Shown here: positions 47,835 to 57,100 of the stretch, in pieces
Position numbering within the stretch: position 1 is the first letter of the stretch
Layout: each line of letters begins with the position of its first letter
Origin: Micromonospora saelicesensis
GTDB lineage: Bacteria > Actinomycetota > Actinomycetes > Mycobacteriales > Micromonosporaceae
NCBI RefSeq assembly: GCF_900091575.1
Contig: NZ_FMCR01000001.1
Location: 1,116,001-1,180,000 of the forward strand
DNA length: 64,000 nucleotides
Reading direction: 5' to 3'
Program-made: the position numbers and the translations under genes
The notes under the pieces: generated by a model
Told to the model about the DNA's origin: nothing
The model's database searches: none
The model's input: the letters and a program-made list of their open reading frames with translations, nothing else

Positions 47835-49055
47835 TCACCGATCCAGCGCTTGGCCGAGCCGCTTGAGCGCGTCGCGGGTGGCCGCCGAGGACACCACCGT
47901 GTAGATCTCCATGGTGATGGCGAATTGGGCGTGCCGAAGGATCTGCATTGCCACCCGGGGATGCACATCAAGGTCCGCCAGGAGCGAGGCGCAGGTCCGC
48001 CGGGCATCCCGGACGGTGATGCGCCGGACTCCCGCCGCGTCGCAGCGCCGGTCCCAGAAACGGTTGAAGTTGCGTGGCTCGACCGGCCGGCCGTAGCGGG
48101 TGGTGAAGATGAGATCCGAGGGGTGCCAGGCCGGGCCGGCGGCGTCCCGGGCGGCGGTCTGCGCGGCGCGACGGCGGTCGAGCGCCACGGTGCAGATGTC
48201 CGGCAGCGGCAGGGTGGCGTCCGAGGCGGCCGTCTTGGTCTCCCGGTGCAGCAGTTCGGCACCGACCCGCTGGAGCTGCCGGTCGATGGTCAGCTCTCCC
48301 GAGTCGAGGTCGATATCGGCCCAGGTGAGCCCCAACATCTCGCCCTTGCGCAGGCCGAGCACCAGGACCAGGACGTACGCGGCGTATAACGGGTCCTCGT
48401 CGGCGCGGGCCGACTCCAGGAAGCACCGCGCCTCGTCGCTCGTCCACGCCTTCTGCTTGCGCTTCCGTACGGGTGGCAGCTTCACCAGAGACGCGACGTT
48501 GCGGGAGATCAGCCCTTCGGTGATCGCCTGGGAGAGCAGCGTCCGGAGCACGGTCCGCAGGTGAGTGACGCTGGTGGCCGAGGGCAGATCCCGGCAGCAG
48601 CGGCCGAGGGCACAGCAGCGACGCTGGGCGGCCTTGCGCCGCTCGTCCTTTCCCTGGGCGCAGCACTGGCAGGTGCGACCCACCTCATTGATCCAGGTCT
48701 GCACGTCGCTGACCCGGAGCTTGTCGAGGCGCTTCCGACCCAGCCCCGGCACGAGGTAGAGCCGGACCACCACCTCGTAGGTGACGTAGCTGCCCGGGGC
48801 GAGGTTCGGCTTGACGATCTCGCGCAGCCAGTAGCCGGCGTACTCCCCCACCGTCGGGGACCGCGTCGCCACAGGGCCGGCTTTGGCCTGCCCATGCAGC
48901 TTGATCCACTTGTCGTGGACCTCTTCCCGGGTCTTGCCGTAGGCCCACTTCCGGCCCCGCTTGCCGTCGGGCTTTTCCACCCAGACGTAAGCGGCGAAGC
49001 CATTGCGGTACGGGAAGATGGAGCCTTCGCCGTTGGCGCGGACGCGTCCGGGCAT
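47835..49055 (-). CDS. int: Tyrosine-recombinase integrase
   Basis: 406 residues. An arm-binding region and SAM-like core-binding domain precede a cysteine-rich insert (CQCCAQGKDERR, then CCALGRCC) typical of actinobacterial AICE integrases and probably zinc-binding. Catalytic features: Arg in GLRKGEMLGL, the second box VRDARRTCASLL, LRHAQFAITMEIY with histidine and the nucleophile tyrosine. The usual histidine of the HxxR box is Arg here. ATG 49055 overlaps the xis TGA by one base. It mediates integration at the tRNA-Lys site. Confidence 0.93.
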   Translation of the reverse strand: MPGRVRANGEGSIFPYRNGFAAYVWVEKPDGKRGRKWAYGKTREEVHDKWIKLHGQAKAGPVATRSPTVGEYAGYWLREIVKPNLAPGSYVTYEVVVRLYLVPGLGRKRLDKLRVSDVQTWINEVGRTCQCCAQGKDERRKAAQRRCCALGRCCRDLPSATSVTHLRTVLRTLLSQAITEGLISRNVASLVKLPPVRKRKQKAWTSDEARCFLESARADEDPLYAAYVLVLVLGLRKGEMLGLTWADIDLDSGELTIDRQLQRVGAELLHRETKTAASDATLPLPDICTVALDRRRAAQTAARDAAGPAWHPSDLIFTTRYGRPVEPRNFNRFWDRRCDAAGVRRITVRDARRTCASLLADLDVHPRVAMQILRHAQFAITMEIYTVVSSAATRDALKRLGQALDR

Positions 49056-49252
49056 CAGGCCGCCTCCTGCCGCTCGACCTGGTCGCGGATGTAGTCGTCG
49101 ACCCATCCGGGGAGGATGCGGCGGTACTTGCCATCCTTGATGGAGCGCAGCTCGCCGGTGGCGATCTTCATCTTGACCTTGGAGATGCCGAAGCCGAGAA
49201 GGACGGCGACCTCAGCAGGTGAGTACCAGCGCGGGGTGAGGTTTCTGCTCAT
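49055..49252 (-). CDS. xis: Excisionase-like helix-turn-helix protein
   Basis: 65 residues, MerR/AlpA-like winged helix (WYSPAEVAVLLGFGISKVKMKI, then GKYRRILPGWVDDYI). Its start overlaps the rep TGA (ATGA) and its stop overlaps the int start. Size and position match Xis of pSAM2-type elements, which directs the integrase to excision. Confidence 0.88.
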   Translation of the reverse strand: MSRNLTPRWYSPAEVAVLLGFGISKVKMKIATGELRSIKDGKYRRILPGWVDDYIRDQVERQEAA

Positions 49253-50817
49253 GCGGCGGCCCCGCTGAGCCACGTTTCGTGGGCGAGTTCTTCCCGGCCG
49301 ATACGTCTGCTCTCTCGTCGCCGCCTGGCGGCGGTGTTGGCAAGCAGGGCGTCGCCGTCGCTGAGCCAGCCGGACCCGATGTAGGTGAGGGTGCCGACGG
49401 TGACGGCGTCGGTGGCGGCGTCGTCTTCGGTGCGGCGGTAGGTAGCTCGGGTGTTTCGGAGCAGGCCGAACGTGACCAAGTAGCGGCGGGCCTTGGTGAG
49501 GAAGTGGCCGCCGAAGCCGAGCATGTGTGCCCAGCGGCGCAGCCCGGCGTAGACGTTCCGTTTGGTGTCAAGGCTGGCTTGACGGTCGACGGCCGTTGCG
49601 GCGCCGTTGGCGGTGTCGGTGTCGGTAGGCCGTCCGAGGTGCCAGCAAGCGTCGATGAGGCGGGCGAGATGGTCTCCTGTCGGGTCGGCGTAGTCGTCGA
49701 TAGTGGCCGGAGTGAGTCGGGTGGAGCAGTGGCCGGTGGCCTCGGTCGCCTTAGTGGCGTACTTCGCCAGGTAGGCAGCAACCTTGCCGTCGGTCAGCTC
49801 GCCGTCGGCGGTGTTGATCCGTCGGACGTCGACCTGCTCACCCCAGGCCACCAGCCAGCCTTCCGGGCGGTCGGGATGCGGCGGTGTCCTCACGATGATC
49901 TGGGAGGCGGCGGCCTGAACGGCAGTGTCCAGGTCGTCGACGGCGATACCGGCTGGTGGCGGAATGCGAGCGTTCGGATCGTCGGAATCGACGCCGTCGA
50001 GGCGCAGCAGGACATGAAAGTGCACGGCTGCTCGGCGCTGCATCTCGGCGACCTTGCCGTGCGACACCCGCACGGGCGGCACCTGGCGGACCTTCCCCGA
50101 GGCGGTGACGACCCGGACGAAGGGGATGCCGCGTCGGCGGCAGAGGGCGGCGAGGTGCCGTTCGATGGCTTGCTTGGTGCGCCGCCACAGTTCGCCGGAG
50201 AAGTAGTTCCAGACGGCGTGGTGGTCGTGGTCGTAGCAGTCCAGGCACAACGGCTGCCCGAGCTGCGGATCGTCGGCGTCGTGGCGGGCGAAGCACGCCG
50301 CGGGCTTCCCGTGCTGGCAGGTGCCGGCGGCACTCCGGGCACGGCAGGGAGCAGGCCGACAGTCGCAGCGCTGCCGGGAAGCACAGGTGTGACGGGCGAC
50401 GTGCCGGTGGTGGACAGCGCCGAAGGATGGTGCGGTGAAGGTGGCGAAGACGACCGGGTGCCGGCCGACCGAGGCAGGCACGCCCTTGCCGCCGGTAATG
50501 CCGCAGCGGACGACCTGGTATGCGTCGCCCGCGTAGACCCAGGCGCAGTCCGGGCATTGCGATTCGCGGCGGTTGCCGCACGCCTTGTACAGCGCTCGGT
50601 CGGGTAGCTCGTCGGTGTGCTGGTCGATCAGAACCCGGCCGGTGTCTCGCTCTACGGCAGAGATGCTGCCGGAGAGGCGGATCGGGCGAGAGCAGCCGCC
50701 GGCGGAAGCGGTGTGCTCCAGCCAGCCGGAGAACTCCGGCGTAGCGGCCCGGTGCAGGGCTTGGGCGTCACGGTCGCAGGCGACGCCGGGACGATACAGG
50801 GTGAGCGGGGTGGACAC
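49249..50817 (-). CDS. RepSA-like replication initiator protein
   Basis: 522 residues. N-terminal zinc-binding cysteines (CGNRRESQCPDCAWVYAGDAY, CDCRPAPC, CLDCYDHD), an HUH-like motif in AAVHFHVLLRLDGV and a catalytic tyrosine region VAAYLAKYATKATE, typical of RepSA-type rolling-circle initiators of actinomycete elements. GTG 50817 has GGAG about 7 bases upstream; the reading frame extends further upstream but without coding character. It would nick the excised circle at an origin, possibly the hairpin just upstream. Confidence 0.9.
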   Translation of the reverse strand: MSTPLTLYRPGVACDRDAQALHRAATPEFSGWLEHTASAGGCSRPIRLSGSISAVERDTGRVLIDQHTDELPDRALYKACGNRRESQCPDCAWVYAGDAYQVVRCGITGGKGVPASVGRHPVVFATFTAPSFGAVHHRHVARHTCASRQRCDCRPAPCRARSAAGTCQHGKPAACFARHDADDPQLGQPLCLDCYDHDHHAVWNYFSGELWRRTKQAIERHLAALCRRRGIPFVRVVTASGKVRQVPPVRVSHGKVAEMQRRAAVHFHVLLRLDGVDSDDPNARIPPPAGIAVDDLDTAVQAAASQIIVRTPPHPDRPEGWLVAWGEQVDVRRINTADGELTDGKVAAYLAKYATKATEATGHCSTRLTPATIDDYADPTGDHLARLIDACWHLGRPTDTDTANGAATAVDRQASLDTKRNVYAGLRRWAHMLGFGGHFLTKARRYLVTFGLLRNTRATYRRTEDDAATDAVTVGTLTYIGSGWLSDGDALLANTAARRRRESRRIGREELAHETWLSGAAA

Positions 50818-52014
50818 GGTCTTCTCCTCAGGGGGTGGCAGGGACGGGAGACAAAGCACCACCAGCCGTGGACCTTGGTCCGCTGGTGGTGTTCGTCGTG
50901 TCTCCTGGCACCGCCGGGAGGGCGGCTGACGCCGGAGGGCGGGTTCGTGGTGGTGCACCTCCCGCCGATCGTCATGTTCCTTTCGCGCTCGTGGACTCAG
51001 TGACGGAGGCCGGCACGGGTGGGGAGCCCGGGATACGAGCATCCGGCCGGTTGCCGCAGGCTGTCCCCGCCCGTGGAGGTGTGCGAATCCGGGCCATCGT
51101 GGACGGCAGAAGGCCGTGCTGGGCCGCTCAGCGGATTCGGGAGACCGGCGTGGCGTCCGGTGCAATCGAGAGCCGGCGGGACGTGGCCCGCATCGGCGGC
51201 AGGAAGGCCGCTCGGCATCTCCGAAGTCGTGTCCAGCGATCCGGCAGGAAGGCCGCGCTGGCGTGCTCGACGAGCGCCAGAGTGGCACCGGGTTCCGACA
51301 CGTCAACCCACCGTGATCCCGGAGGCTGTGGCGGGACGGTCGGCTGCCTGCCGTGTCGGGCTCCAGTTGATCCGCTACAGCCGGCTGCCTGCCGGCGTGG
51401 GAGGACTTTCTGTACGTCTATCAAGGCGGCCCGCAGCGGGCCGCACGCGCCGCCGCTTGGGCGCGCGTCCGTCGCTCCGCTGACGCTCCGACTCCGGCCA
51501 AGCAACACGCCCGGCGGCTGGCGCGGAAGCGGAAAGCCCAAGGGGCCGCCGCAGCACGACAGACCGTTGACGAGGGAGGTGGTGGGCCGGCAGCCGGCCG
51601 GGCCGCGCGGCCACGAGCCGCGCGGCGTAGGGAGCGCACGCCGGCCGCGTCGGCGAGCTAGCGGCGGTCTCGGGTTGCGGCTACTGCGCCTCCGGCGGGG
51701 GCGCTCCGGCTCCAGGATGGCCGGGGCTCCGTCGGCGGGTCACGGTCCGTGGGTGGTCGCGGTAGGCCATCCCGCCTGCCATCGACCCGGGCAAGCCGAG
51801 CAGACCACCGCCCGACCCGCCAGCGCCCGTGCATGCGTCAAGGCCGTCTTGACGTGGCGGGCCGGGCAGCGGCCCGCTTCCCAGGAGGGCGGGCCGACGG
51901 CAGACGGGATGCCGACACGTCGTTTGCGGGCCTACGCTCGATAGACCAAGCTATGTGACGACCTAATCCAGCCATGCTGATCTCAATAGCTGGTTCAGCA
52001 CAATTGGGGGCGCA
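50818..52014. other. Gene-poor GC-rich region upstream of rep
   Basis: About 1.2 kb with no convincing gene on either strand. Long open frames here are proline/arginine-rich, mutually overlapping and lack ribosome sites. A short ORF with AAGGA upstream (ATG near 50975, reverse strand) could be a leader peptide. An element of this class would normally have its translocase and spread genes around here. Confidence 0.6.
50857..50891. promoter_or_regulatory. Hairpin in the rep leader region
   Basis: CACCACCAGC at 50857-50866 pairs perfectly with 50882-50891, with a short inner GGACC/GGTCC stem. About 40 bases upstream of the rep start. Candidate double-strand origin or leader regulator; no known nick-site sequence was recognised. 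Confidence 0.5.
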
Positions 52015-53472
52015 GTGCCTGAGCAGCTGTCGCAGAAGAGGCGCGTCCCAAGACAACGTCGCGTGCGTCGAGAGGTCCGTGTTCGATTTGTCAAGGCTGG
52101 CACAACCGCGAGGCGAGGCGAGGGCGCAGAGCGACGGCTTAAGGAACGGCTACTCGCGCATCTCGTTGACATGAGCGAGAGTGGCCTGCGGTTGAGGGAG
52201 CTGTACAGTGCATTGAGGGAGCTGCATAGGGCGTTCGCCGAAGCTTCCGCGTTTTTGCATCCGATTAGAAAGAATTACCGGAGGGCCGAGACTCTACGGC
52301 GAGCGCGCGCGAGTTATTTTTCGGATCGATCCCTCTTGAACTTGGACAAAAGCGATCGCATTGCTCCTGCGGCCTTCCGAATTCGCCTTCGCCGCCTGCG
52401 TGTTCAAGTTTGCGCCCTTCAGTTAAGGATGGAGCGGTTGCGGGCACTTTTTCTAGGTTCCACTCTTGCCATTTTGGTGATAGGGACAGCTGCCGCCTTC
52501 ACTCTTAAGCTCAACTCCCATCTGGGGTTCGGTGCCTTCTGGCTAGCCTTCGTTGCAGCCATTGCTATTCAGGTCGGGCTGCTCGCCTTGATCGAAAGAA
52601 TATTCTCCAGCTTATTATCCAGCCTAGTCGCTATCGCGATACCGGCTGGATTCATAGCCCTAGCTTGGCAGCTTAGCCAGGGTCTACCCGCCTCGTCGAT
52701 AGAAAAGCTGATGTTCTCTGACGTAGAAACCATCCATGAAGGTTTCGTCTCTGGGATTCTTCTGGCCGGAGTAGTGATCCTCCCGCTGATCGGGAGCGTT
52801 GTTCTTTGGGCGTTATTCGCTATTCCCCAGCAGCGCTACGACACTAGGCGCTACTCTGACGCCCTTGCGCTCGATGCGCTAATGTCCGTTCTTAACGACT
52901 TGCATCTACCCGAGCATCGCTTCGCAGACTCGGCAGTAAGAAGAAGAGCCGCCTATCACCTAGAGTTTGCGACACGCGTAATTGAGCTTGATTTGCGCCG
53001 AGCTGCCCGGATCTCCGATGTCGCGATCGATGAAGCTGCGGTAGTGCGAATTCGTCAAATTACTCGGTGGATGCATATGCAGCAACTATCGTTGACCTTG
53101 CCGGACGTCGATAACTTGTTCGAGCTTAGGAGAATGGTGCGTGCCGTAGTGTCTGCGGTGTGTACTGGACGTTTCGGCGCGCTGCCTCTTAAAGTGATCG
53201 AGTTGAACGATATCGGTGGTGGAGGACACTGGGCGAGAACGTCCCTTGCCTACGTTCGATCCCTCTTGGTTGCCCTAATCCCGTTGGGTTCTGTAATCGC
53301 CCTCGATCGCGCCGGAATTCTAGCCAAAGATGTGGCAGGTCGCACCATTGTGACCGCCGCCGTGGTATGGGCAATCATCGGCGTCCTCAGTGCATTCGAC
53401 CCCTTACTTCCGACGCGAGTGCAGGCCACCAAGGACATCATGTCTATCTTCAAGCCTGATGCGAAGAAATGA
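52015..53472 (+). CDS. Multi-pass membrane protein of unknown function (cargo)
   Basis: 485 residues. A very basic N-terminus (QKRRVPRQRRVRREVRVRF) and helical region precede hydrophobic helices around ALFLGSTLAILVIGTAAAF, FGAFWLAFVAAIAIQVGLLAL, LSSLVAIAIPAGFIALAW, GFVSGILLAGVVILPLIGSVV and a C-terminal pair (LLVALIPLGSVIALD, TIVTAAVVWAIIGVLSAF). A 200-residue soluble helical part separates them. GC is far below the chromosome, with codons such as AGA, TTA and ATA, a sign of recent transfer. GTG 52015 follows GGGGG. I recognise no family. Confidence 0.85.
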   Translation: MPEQLSQKRRVPRQRRVRREVRVRFVKAGTTARRGEGAERRLKERLLAHLVDMSESGLRLRELYSALRELHRAFAEASAFLHPIRKNYRRAETLRRARASYFSDRSLLNLDKSDRIAPAAFRIRLRRLRVQVCALQLRMERLRALFLGSTLAILVIGTAAAFTLKLNSHLGFGAFWLAFVAAIAIQVGLLALIERIFSSLLSSLVAIAIPAGFIALAWQLSQGLPASSIEKLMFSDVETIHEGFVSGILLAGVVILPLIGSVVLWALFAIPQQRYDTRRYSDALALDALMSVLNDLHLPEHRFADSAVRRRAAYHLEFATRVIELDLRRAARISDVAIDEAAVVRIRQITRWMHMQQLSLTLPDVDNLFELRRMVRAVVSAVCTGRFGALPLKVIELNDIGGGGHWARTSLAYVRSLLVALIPLGSVIALDRAGILAKDVAGRTIVTAAVVWAIIGVLSAFDPLLPTRVQATKDIMSIFKPDAKK

Positions 53473-53937
53473 AATCTTAAGGGACGCAGCCGTTAAGGAT
53501 GAGTGCTGCGCTGAGTGAGCGAGTGCGGATCCCGGGGTCAACTCGACGCTGGAGTGACCTACGCGAGTAGGCCTTGGCTGGCCGACTCGTTGGCTGAGGT
53601 GTATGACGGCGAGCAGCCTGCCCGTCATCCTGAGTGCTTGCTTGAGATGCATCTCGCTGAGGAGGCGATAGAGGTGCGGCCGCTACGGCGTGATAGACGG
53701 CAGCCGGCACCGCCGCAGGCCGTTGGAGTTGAAGCCATCATCTGCTTTGCCGAACACGAGGCATACGAGCCTGAGTGACTAACTGGGTGACGATCACGGC
53801 GTACAAGCGTGGACGTTGGTGGATGATGAGGGACGCGGATGCCTGGCGAAGACGGCAGCTGGGGCAGCTTGACGGGTTCTGATCGTTGCCTGGGGGTCAA
53901 GGGGTCGGGGTTGACGTCCACAGGAGCATCGGGAGGA
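53473..53937. other. Gap without a convincing gene inside the island
   Basis: Short open frames exist on both strands (for example 53515-53778 forward), but none has a ribosome site or recognisable protein character. Possibly remnants of deleted cargo. Confidence 0.5.
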
Positions 53938-54888
53938 TTACAGGTTGTCTTCGACGGGGATGGCAAGATCCGGGGCGTTTTGTCTCTCCGTCAACTCCGC
54001 CCGATAATCTGCGACCTTCTTATGTAGCTCGCGAAGCTCCTGTGGAAAATCGCTCGAAAAATCTTCAGTTGCAGTAAAGATGCGTCCTGCATTCCGCCCT
54101 TTTTCCGTCAATACGAAGACAGTTTTATTCGGATTTTGCGGCAGTCTAACTTGCCGAACCAGACCTCGCTTGAATAGCTCTTTCCCCATAGGGAGAATGG
54201 ATAGGCCGGGCCCAAGTCTTGTGCCCGGCCGCCTGCTTTGTAGCTCATCTTGCGCCAGTAAGGACAGATAGTAGGCTTCTCGCACTGTGGCCTTAGCTAG
54301 GGCATTCTTTGCAGCTTCTAGATCCGCGCCCTCGGGTAGTTTCTGCATGAGTTCGATAATCTGCTTATTTTCCTCGCTCTTCGCGGGAGGCGGGTACGGA
54401 GGGCTAAGGTCCCTTCCGTTTTCGTTGCTACGCGTCGGGAGTGGGTCTTCCCGGCGTTGCGGTGGCACTTGAATAGAGTGGATGTGACGGGCAGAGCTCT
54501 CCATTTCAGCTGCCATTGCCTCTTTTGCTACAGGTTCTGGAAGGGCTCCGGATAATACGCGCGACAAGAGCTTTTCGCTCATGGTGTGGACGGTTTGCCG
54601 CGTGCCCTCCATCTTCTCTTCAATGAGAGTTAAGGCTCGCATTGTTTGTGCGTAAACTTCTTGGGCTTTCTCTTGTTGCTTGCTTGCTGCGGCGGCCTGA
54701 ACGATGAACATGATAATTTGAGCAACAAATGCAATCACTGCAAGGGCTAGGGCTACGACGGAAAGGGTGTCCGCGTCCTTCAGCGTCGATACGACTGATA
54801 CGACTGCCACTAATGCGACGCATAAGACAATGGCGGAGATCGCGATATCCCGCCAAGCTAACCGTACAGAAGCATGATGCTCGCTCAA
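53938..54888 (-). CDS. Membrane-anchored protein with C-terminal winged-helix-like domain (cargo)
   Basis: 316 residues from a TTG start at 54888, chosen because GGAG lies 5 bases upstream; no ATG or GTG fits. Two N-terminal helices (ISAIVLCVALVAVVSVVS and LALAVIAFVAQIIMFIVQAA) are followed by a coiled coil with many Gln and Glu, a proline-rich linker and a C-terminal region (about 210-290) with winged-helix features (LSLLAQDELQSR, LFKRGLVRQVRLPQN, VFVLTEKGRNAGRIF). Low GC. A membrane-tethered DNA-binding or sensor protein is the best reading; unknown family. Confidence 0.8.
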   Translation of the reverse strand: MSEHHASVRLAWRDIAISAIVLCVALVAVVSVVSTLKDADTLSVVALALAVIAFVAQIIMFIVQAAAASKQQEKAQEVYAQTMRALTLIEEKMEGTRQTVHTMSEKLLSRVLSGALPEPVAKEAMAAEMESSARHIHSIQVPPQRREDPLPTRSNENGRDLSPPYPPPAKSEENKQIIELMQKLPEGADLEAAKNALAKATVREAYYLSLLAQDELQSRRPGTRLGPGLSILPMGKELFKRGLVRQVRLPQNPNKTVFVLTEKGRNAGRIFTATEDFSSDFPQELRELHKKVADYRAELTERQNAPDLAIPVEDNL

Positions 54889-55003
54889 CGTCGCTCCTGG
54901 AGCTGGAACCTGTCTACCAATCGCAAGGATCCTACTGCCGTGGGTGGGGATTCGGCGGTAGGACTTAGGGATGGTGACCAATGAGGAGCGTAGGTTGCTG
55001 TTG

Positions 55004-55024
55004 ACAGCAACGGCGACAGCAACC
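55004..55024. repeat. Paired ACAGCAA motif (internal copy)
   Basis: ACAGCAACGGCGACAGCAAC: two ACAGCAA blocks with a 12-base period, nearly identical to 55888-55908 and close to the pair beside attR at 60089. Possible scar of an earlier attachment-site arm. Confidence 0.5.
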
Positions 55025-55198
55025 GGCCAAGTCGAGGACGGCACCAGGCAGCCAGCGGTGAACGGTTGCCCGAGGTCGCGAACGCCGGCAGGCCCGGTCG
55101 GACGGAGCGCGTTCAGAACTTGTACGCGAGATGTCGCAGACCGTCACACCTAAGGCAGCGCTCACGAGCTACGCAGGAGTACGTCACCTCGTGGATGA

Positions 55199-55594
55199 CT
55201 ACTTAAACAAGTCGTCCCAAGGATCTCGGTTTCCCGGATCCTCTGGCGGTCCCAAGGCACAGAACACGATGACCATGACAACCACCACGAACGTCCAGGG
55301 CAGCCAGAGAGCGCCCCCCGTGCTTAAGTCCCAGAGGACGCCAGACACGGGTTCCGGACCTTCGGGCTTTACCAGTCTGCGACGTAGACGGCGCTGCTGC
55401 ATGGCCGGTCCAAGCCACTTCATCCACACGAATGAACCCCACACCAACAAGACCAGTGCCCAGCCGAGGACCGATCCCAACTGACCGTCGTGGCTCTCGC
55501 CCATCGCTTGGGCTAGGCGCTGTCCAAGTAGGTACGGCATGACTCCGAGCGTGGCAAGCAACAGCATCGCGATGATCAGGCCTATTGCTCCCAT
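55199..55594 (-). CDS. Small membrane protein (131 aa), function unknown
   Basis: Three hydrophobic segments: IGLIIAMLLLATLGVMPYLLG at the N-terminus, LGWALVLLVWGSFVWMKWLG, and WLPWTFVVVVMVIVFCALG near the C-terminus. A basic stretch (QQRRLRRRLVK) lies between them. ATG 55594 has GGGAGG about 8 bases upstream. Cargo of the island. Confidence 0.8.
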   Translation of the reverse strand: MGAIGLIIAMLLLATLGVMPYLLGQRLAQAMGESHDGQLGSVLGWALVLLVWGSFVWMKWLGPAMQQRRLRRRLVKPEGPEPVSGVLWDLSTGGALWLPWTFVVVVMVIVFCALGPPEDPGNRDPWDDLFK

Positions 55595-55717
55595 CGGCCA
55601 GATCCCTCCCCTGCGGATGTCTGCGCCCTACGAGCCGTCATGGCCCTCCAAAGCCGGTAGACGGCGACCGTACAGCATGAAACGGGCTAGTCGTGGCAGC
55701 CAAACACGCCAGACCTG

Positions 55718-55862
55718 GGCAGCAAAAAGGCAGCGGAAGCATCGATGTCAACCGGGCAGGCCCGTCGATGGACCGCAGGCAGCAGTCATCCGACATCGCT
55801 GATCCGCGCGGAACCTCACTCACCGGCAACCTGTACCCGGCTCCCCCCGACGGAGGTCGGCG
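55718..55862. repeat. Duplicated ~145-bp intergenic module, copy A
   Basis: Begins with a GGCAGCA/GGCAGCG pair 11 bases apart and ends with a GGCAACCTGTACCCG block 107 bases later, followed by CCCCCCGACGG. The copy at 58762-58906 has the same blocks at exactly the same 107-base distance, so the two are related although the middle has diverged. Confidence 0.65.
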
Positions 55863-55887
55863 CGGGTCGCCGGAGGAATAGCTGTCG

Positions 55888-55908
55888 ACAGCAGCGCTGA
55901 CAGCAACC
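55888..55908. repeat. Paired ACAGCA motif (internal copy)
   Basis: ACAGCAGCGCTGACAGCAAC, 12-base period, just downstream of the 145-bp module copy A. Confidence 0.5.
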
Positions 55909-56131
55909 GCGCCGGACGACGGCACGCTGACGTGGGCTGGCATGGACGAGGCTCCGAGTGTGCGGCCGTTTCCCGACGAGGGCGGACGCGGTGCACAGAG
56001 CTTGTAAGCGAGGCGTTCCCCGGCTCAGCTCCCTGCTCAAAGAAGGTGGATGCGCAGGCGCCCGATCCAGGCAAGAATCACGTGTTCCTGTCCACTGCGC
56101 GTGTAGGCACGATCATGAGCGAGGCGCTCCG

Positions 56132-57100
56132 ATGCCTTCTGAACCCGCTGTCGACTTCCTTCATCGAGCCCACCAACTCTGCGAGGACCAGGCCGACGAC
56201 ATGCGGGAGGCCTTAAGCAGGTATATGGACAGTGTGGGTGGGCCGGGCACGGTGGCCGCGCGCGATCATGCGCGCCTGCTGGCATCGGTGCGTAGCGCGG
56301 ATCGCCAGACGCTGTGGAGCAAGGTGGGCATCAACTGCCTGCATCTGGCGGTGAATGTTGCCGACCATGTACGAGCAGTCGCAGTGCTTCTGGCGCAACC
56401 GCAGGCCGGGGTGCCGATCTATGCACACGAGACCGTGGCGCGGGGTGCGGTCGAATCTGCGGCGATGCTGATGTACATCCTCGACCGGGAGCAGGCCTTC
56501 GAGGCCCGGTTTGCTCGCGGAGTCGCCCACCTGATCGCCGACGTGATGGCAGCTCGGAACGCCGCATCCGTGGTACCAAGGAACGCGGTCATGGCATCAC
56601 CGCTAGCTGCGGTCACCCAGGAACGGGATCGGCTGATAGAGCTAATCCGGCGAGCTCGGATTGAGCTCGTGATGGGTAGGCGGGATGTAAAGGGCGTCCG
56701 AGTGGTAGCAACGGGTCCGGAAGCGCCCGTCGCGGTGAAGGCGACGGACCTGATCCGGGCCCGGTTCGCGGACCTGCCGGCGGTCTACCACATGCTGTCC
56801 GGTGTAGCCCATGGCATGCCTTGGCGGTTGTCGGACAGCGCCCATGTCGAGGGGCGGTTCGCATCCTGGGAGCCCGATCCGATCTATGTAGGCACATCAG
56901 CGCTAGTCGCGATGGCCGCTGCGGAGCGCGCGGTCAAGGTGCACGCTTGGTATCGGGGGTTCGACGAGGATCCGATGGCAGCACGCATGCAAGCCCGGGT
57001 TGCAGCGGCTGACGCAGCGCTTGCAGCGTTTGGCCGGAAGCGCCTGGGGCTGACACGGATGCCGCCGTCAGTAGCTCCATTCTTGTCACCCAGCGTGTGA
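56132..57100 (+). CDS. Helical DUF5677/HEPN-like hypothetical protein (cargo)
   Basis: 322 residues, almost wholly helical. VYHMLSGVAHGMPWRLS resembles the serine/histidine region of DUF5677-type proteins, distantly related to HEPN folds; the match is weak. An earlier segment, HETVARGAVESAAMLMYIL, fits the same family pattern. ATG 56132 with GAGG about 8 bases upstream is chosen over upstream in-frame starts. GC near that of the chromosome. Role unknown; HEPN-like proteins often act as ribonucleases in defence, but no clear RxxxxH motif is seen. Confidence 0.75.
   Translation: MPSEPAVDFLHRAHQLCEDQADDMREALSRYMDSVGGPGTVAARDHARLLASVRSADRQTLWSKVGINCLHLAVNVADHVRAVAVLLAQPQAGVPIYAHETVARGAVESAAMLMYILDREQAFEARFARGVAHLIADVMAARNAASVVPRNAVMASPLAAVTQERDRLIELIRRARIELVMGRRDVKGVRVVATGPEAPVAVKATDLIRARFADLPAVYHMLSGVAHGMPWRLSDSAHVEGRFASWEPDPIYVGTSALVAMAAAERAVKVHAWYRGFDEDPMAARMQARVAAADAALAAFGRKRLGLTRMPPSVAPFLSPSV

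Noticed and set aside
50835..51944. 369-codon forward frame upstream of rep
   Set aside because: Arg/Pro/Gly-rich, no recognisable domain or ribosome site, and competing frames on both strands look equally poor.
53515..53778. 87-codon forward ORF in the island
   Set aside because: No ribosome site, no family, and overlapped by equally open reverse frames; probably chance or a decayed gene.
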